Shown here in pieces: positions 61,969 to 64,000 of a DNA stretch of 64,000 nucleotides (position 1 is its first letter; the number at the start of each line of letters is the position of its first letter). Under the pieces are notes generated by a model. That model searched no databases. It was not told where the DNA came from and saw only the letters and a program-made list of their open reading frames with translations. The translations under genes were made by a program, and so were the position numbers. The DNA is from Caulobacteraceae bacterium (GTDB lineage Bacteria; Pseudomonadota; Alphaproteobacteria; Caulobacterales; Caulobacteraceae). The DNA is taken from positions 20,054-84,053 of the forward strand of contig JAIYCQ010000022.1 in assembly GCA_027487945.1 (NCBI GenBank), read 5' to 3'.

Positions 61969-64000
61969 CTAGGCGCCAAAGATTACATTATGGCCAAGCG
62001 GATTTTTACTGCCGCTTATCACACCCAACAGACTGATGTCGCCGGTTCCCACCTTGGCGCTCGCGGTGGTCATGTTGACCATGTAGATGCCGGTGTCGGT
62101 GCCGTTAGACACCATCACCATCACGCTGCTACCCGCCTGCGCATTGTTGATCGATCCGATTGCGGCTCGAACCTCGGCAAGGTTCGCGTCGGTGAGGTTG
62201 GTCACGCTCGCAGTCAATCGAACAATTTCGTCCGTCTGGATGTTGATCCCGCCCGTGCCACGGTTGGCCCAATCGATCACGCCGTTACCAATCTGGTCCA
62301 GCATGGTGCGAAGCTGCCCGCCAACCACGACCTGGTCCACGCCGGACTGGAGTTTCTCGATCTGGTCATGGCCAATGTTTGCACTGGCTGCGGCGCCTTC
62401 GGACGTCTTGGTGAACACGACTTGATCGGCCCGGCCGTCCAGCGCGATCCGGTCCGCACCGCCGCCGCCGCCGGTGAAGCGGACGCCCCTGTCGCCGACG
62501 ATGGTGACCACATCCGCCAATGCGCCGCCGGCAAGCGTCTCAATGCCGCTAGCCAACATTGTGATCCCGGTATTGCCGATCGTCACCATGTCCGGGACCT
62601 TGGTGATAGAGCGTGCGCCACCCAATGTGACACGGTCGAGGCCTGTGCCACCCGCATGGTCAACGAGGCTGTAGGTCAGTGCATCGCCGTCTTTTGCTGA
62701 AACTGCGCTGACCACGGCTCCCGCCGAAGCCGTGACCGACGCATAGAGCGTACCGCCAAGGCTGCCCGGCGCGACGGCATCAATCGCGATGGCGCCGCCC
62801 TGCACAGTGGCGGCGGCGATTGCCGTGCCGAGTCCGCCAACCACGCCCGATCCGCTGCCGACGAAATCCAGACGCAGCCTCCGTTCGCCGGCGACCATAT
62901 TGATCGTTGCCGGATAGGCGCCGCCATCGCTTCCGACCGGCTCAATTTCGCTGACGGCGCCGACGAGCGAAGACGTGCCGACGACGGCGAATTCGGCCTT
63001 CTCGACACCTGCCACTGACCTGGCAGTGCTGCTCGCTGCTGGCGGTGGGACGGCGAAGGTCAGCAGCGTGTTGCCGCCGCTGTTCACGACCACAAGGTCG
63101 GCAATGCTGAGGCCAGCCTGTCCCTTGAGCACGACGACGATCGGGCTGCCAACGCCGATAGTCAGGACGGCGTCCGCACCACTGGTGGCGATCGAGATGT
63201 CGCTGGCGGTGAAGGTCGCGCCGCTTAGACGCAAGCTGTCGCCGCTTTTCTTGAAATCAGTAATGACGTCGCCGTCGGTGACGTCGAACAGGTCCTGGCC
63301 GGCTCCGCCCGTCAGTGTGTCCCCGCCGCCGCCACCGATGATCGCGTCGTCGCCGACGCCGCCGATGATCGTGTCGTTGCCGTCGCCTCCGTCCACAGTG
63401 ACCGAAACTGTGGAACCGGGTGCCACGACGATGCGGTCATTGCCGCTGCTGCCCGCAATCGATTCGACCGCGCTAACGGCCAGGGTCGACGCCGCGTTGA
63501 GCTGCACAAAATCTGTTCCGGCAGATCCAAGAACGACCTCCGCGCCCGATATCGCCAGAGTCTGGCCGCTGCCGCCGAGCACGATCCTGTCAAATCCAGC
63601 GCCACCCAACAGGGTTTCGACGGCAGACACCGCTATTGTGCCGCCGGATGTGGCGATGCTGACGACGTCGTTTCCGCTGCCGCCGGTGACGGCCTCCACA
63701 GCGACCACGCTGATGGTCTGTCCGCCAGCGCCCAGCACCAGGCGGTCCCTGCCGTTGCCGCCCGTGACCGACTCCACGGCGGCAACCGCGACCGTCTGGC
63801 CGACAGTGCCCAGCACCAGGACGTCATCGCCGCTGCTGCCCGTGATCGATTCGACCGCGCTAACGGCCAGGGTCGACGCCGCGTTGAGCTGCACAAGATC
63901 GGTTCCGGCAGATCCAAGAACGACCTCCGCGCCCGATATCGCCAGAGTCTGGCCGCTGCCGCCGAGCACGATCCTGTCAAATCCAGCGCCACCCAACAGG
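61969..64000 (-). CDS. Large repetitive RTX-type secreted protein, C-terminal part (gene extends beyond the window)
   Basis: About 677 residues are seen, with the N-terminus outside. The visible part starts in serine-, valine- and glycine-rich repeats (VETLLGGAGFDRIVLGGSGQ) with near-identical copies 387 bp apart. Then come RTX calcium-binding nonapeptides (GGDGNDTIIGGVGDDAIIGG, followed by GGDTLTGGAGQD), a link DVITDFKKSGDSLRL and a C-terminal region of about 400 residues ending in an unstructured tail. Such proteins are exported by type I systems via a C-terminal signal. It is the likely substrate of the exporter 12 kb away. The repeats are rich in Ser and Thr, the residues GT41 enzymes would modify. 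Confidence 0.85.
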   Translation of the reverse strand, partial: LLGGAGFDRIVLGGSGQTLAISGAEVVLGSAGTDLVQLNAASTLAVSAVESITGSSGDDVLVLGTVGQTVAVAAVESVTGGNGRDRLVLGAGGQTISVVAVEAVTGGSGNDVVSIATSGGTIAVSAVETLLGGAGFDRIVLGGSGQTLAISGAEVVLGSAGTDFVQLNAASTLAVSAVESIAGSSGNDRIVVAPGSTVSVTVDGGDGNDTIIGGVGDDAIIGGGGGDTLTGGAGQDLFDVTDGDVITDFKKSGDSLRLSGATFTASDISIATSGADAVLTIGVGSPIVVVLKGQAGLSIADLVVVNSGGNTLLTFAVPPPAASSTARSVAGVEKAEFAVVGTSSLVGAVSEIEPVGSDGGAYPATINMVAGERRLRLDFVGSGSGVVGGLGTAIAAATVQGGAIAIDAVAPGSLGGTLYASVTASAGAVVSAVSAKDGDALTYSLVDHAGGTGLDRVTLGGARSITKVPDMVTIGNTGITMLASGIETLAGGALADVVTIVGDRGVRFTGGGGGADRIALDGRADQVVFTKTSEGAAASANIGHDQIEKLQSGVDQVVVGGQLRTMLDQIGNGVIDWANRGTGGINIQTDEIVRLTASVTNLTDANLAEVRAAIGSINNAQAGSSVMVMVSNGTDTGIYMVNMTTASAKVGTGDISLLGVISGSKNPLGHNVIFGA
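63467..64000 (-). repeat. Long direct repeat within the RTX-type gene
   Basis: The segment 63467-63613 recurs almost exactly at 63854-64000, a period of 387 bp (129 codons). Only a few base differences are seen. The segment between is a more diverged repeat. Confidence 0.85.

Noticed and set aside
41600..64000. A prophage or integrative element with integrase in the window
   Set aside because: No integrase, capsid, portal, terminase or conjugation gene was recognised; only a tRNA remnant, an IS remnant and lower G+C support the island.
1..64000. CRISPR array or rRNA operon
   Set aside because: No array of regularly spaced identical short repeats and no rRNA-like sequence was seen; the only regular repeats are inside coding sequences (RTX, Sel1, TPR).

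Overview
The window looks like a piece of an alphaproteobacterial chromosome of the Caulobacterales (Caulobacter / Phenylobacterium / Brevundimonas type). The evidence is very high G+C (about 70% by eye), a clear PodJ polarity factor, a GANTC (CcrM) site and DnaA- and CtrA-like boxes ahead of podJ, a soluble chemoreceptor ending in WEEF, and the aromatic gene order chorismate mutase - hisC-like aminotransferase - prephenate dehydrogenase. The genus is an inference.

Region 1 (1-41.6 kb) is compact core and near-core chromosome. From left to right it holds the end of lysA, an enoyl-CoA hydratase, a membrane protein/XRE regulator pair, a phosphoribosyltransferase, a zinc-ribbon membrane protein, the overlapping ftsE-ftsX-ydcF-plsC run, cheW and a soluble PAS chemoreceptor, a ChaC-like enzyme, a DUF2125 protein and the aromatic amino acid cluster. 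Next come rtcB behind an elaborate structured leader, a thioesterase, a DinG-like helicase, the Lhr-like DEXH helicase with its PdeM-type phosphoesterase, podJ, a short MprF, an acyl-CoA dehydrogenase/SDR catabolic cluster with an aldo-keto reductase and a Baeyer-Villiger-type monooxygenase, ExoD, an OsmC-like protein, a beta-lactamase-fold hydrolase and a MaoC-type dehydratase. A family of palindromic dispersed repeats sits at three intergenic places, and a different palindrome has apparently entered the Lhr-like helicase gene in frame.

Region 2 (about 41.67-64 kb) looks like an acquired island. It starts at a 51-nt 3' fragment of tRNA-Gly(CCC), the usual footprint of tRNA-targeted integration. 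It continues with a two-gene unit behind a LexA-type SOS box, an IS3-family remnant, and then about 21 kb of surface-protein genes of visibly lower G+C. No integrase is seen, so the far boundary is outside the window.

The island core reads as one system. A plus-strand run encodes a short signal-peptide ORF, a type I secretion ABC transporter with a C39-like domain, its membrane fusion protein, a Sel1-repeat protein, a 92-aa unknown and a TPR-fucosyltransferase-like fusion. A minus-strand run starts with a large repetitive RTX-type protein (its N-terminal part lies beyond the window) and continues, with spacings of 46, 2 and -4 nt, into a GT4 glycosyltransferase, a TPR-GT4 fusion and a TPR-O-GlcNAc-transferase-like (GT41) fusion. 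GDP-mannose 4,6-dehydratase and three TPR-heptosyltransferase-like fusions complete it. My reading is that the RTX protein is glycosylated in the cytoplasm by a set of TPR-docked glycosyltransferases and then exported by the neighbouring type I system. This is inference from gene content and order.
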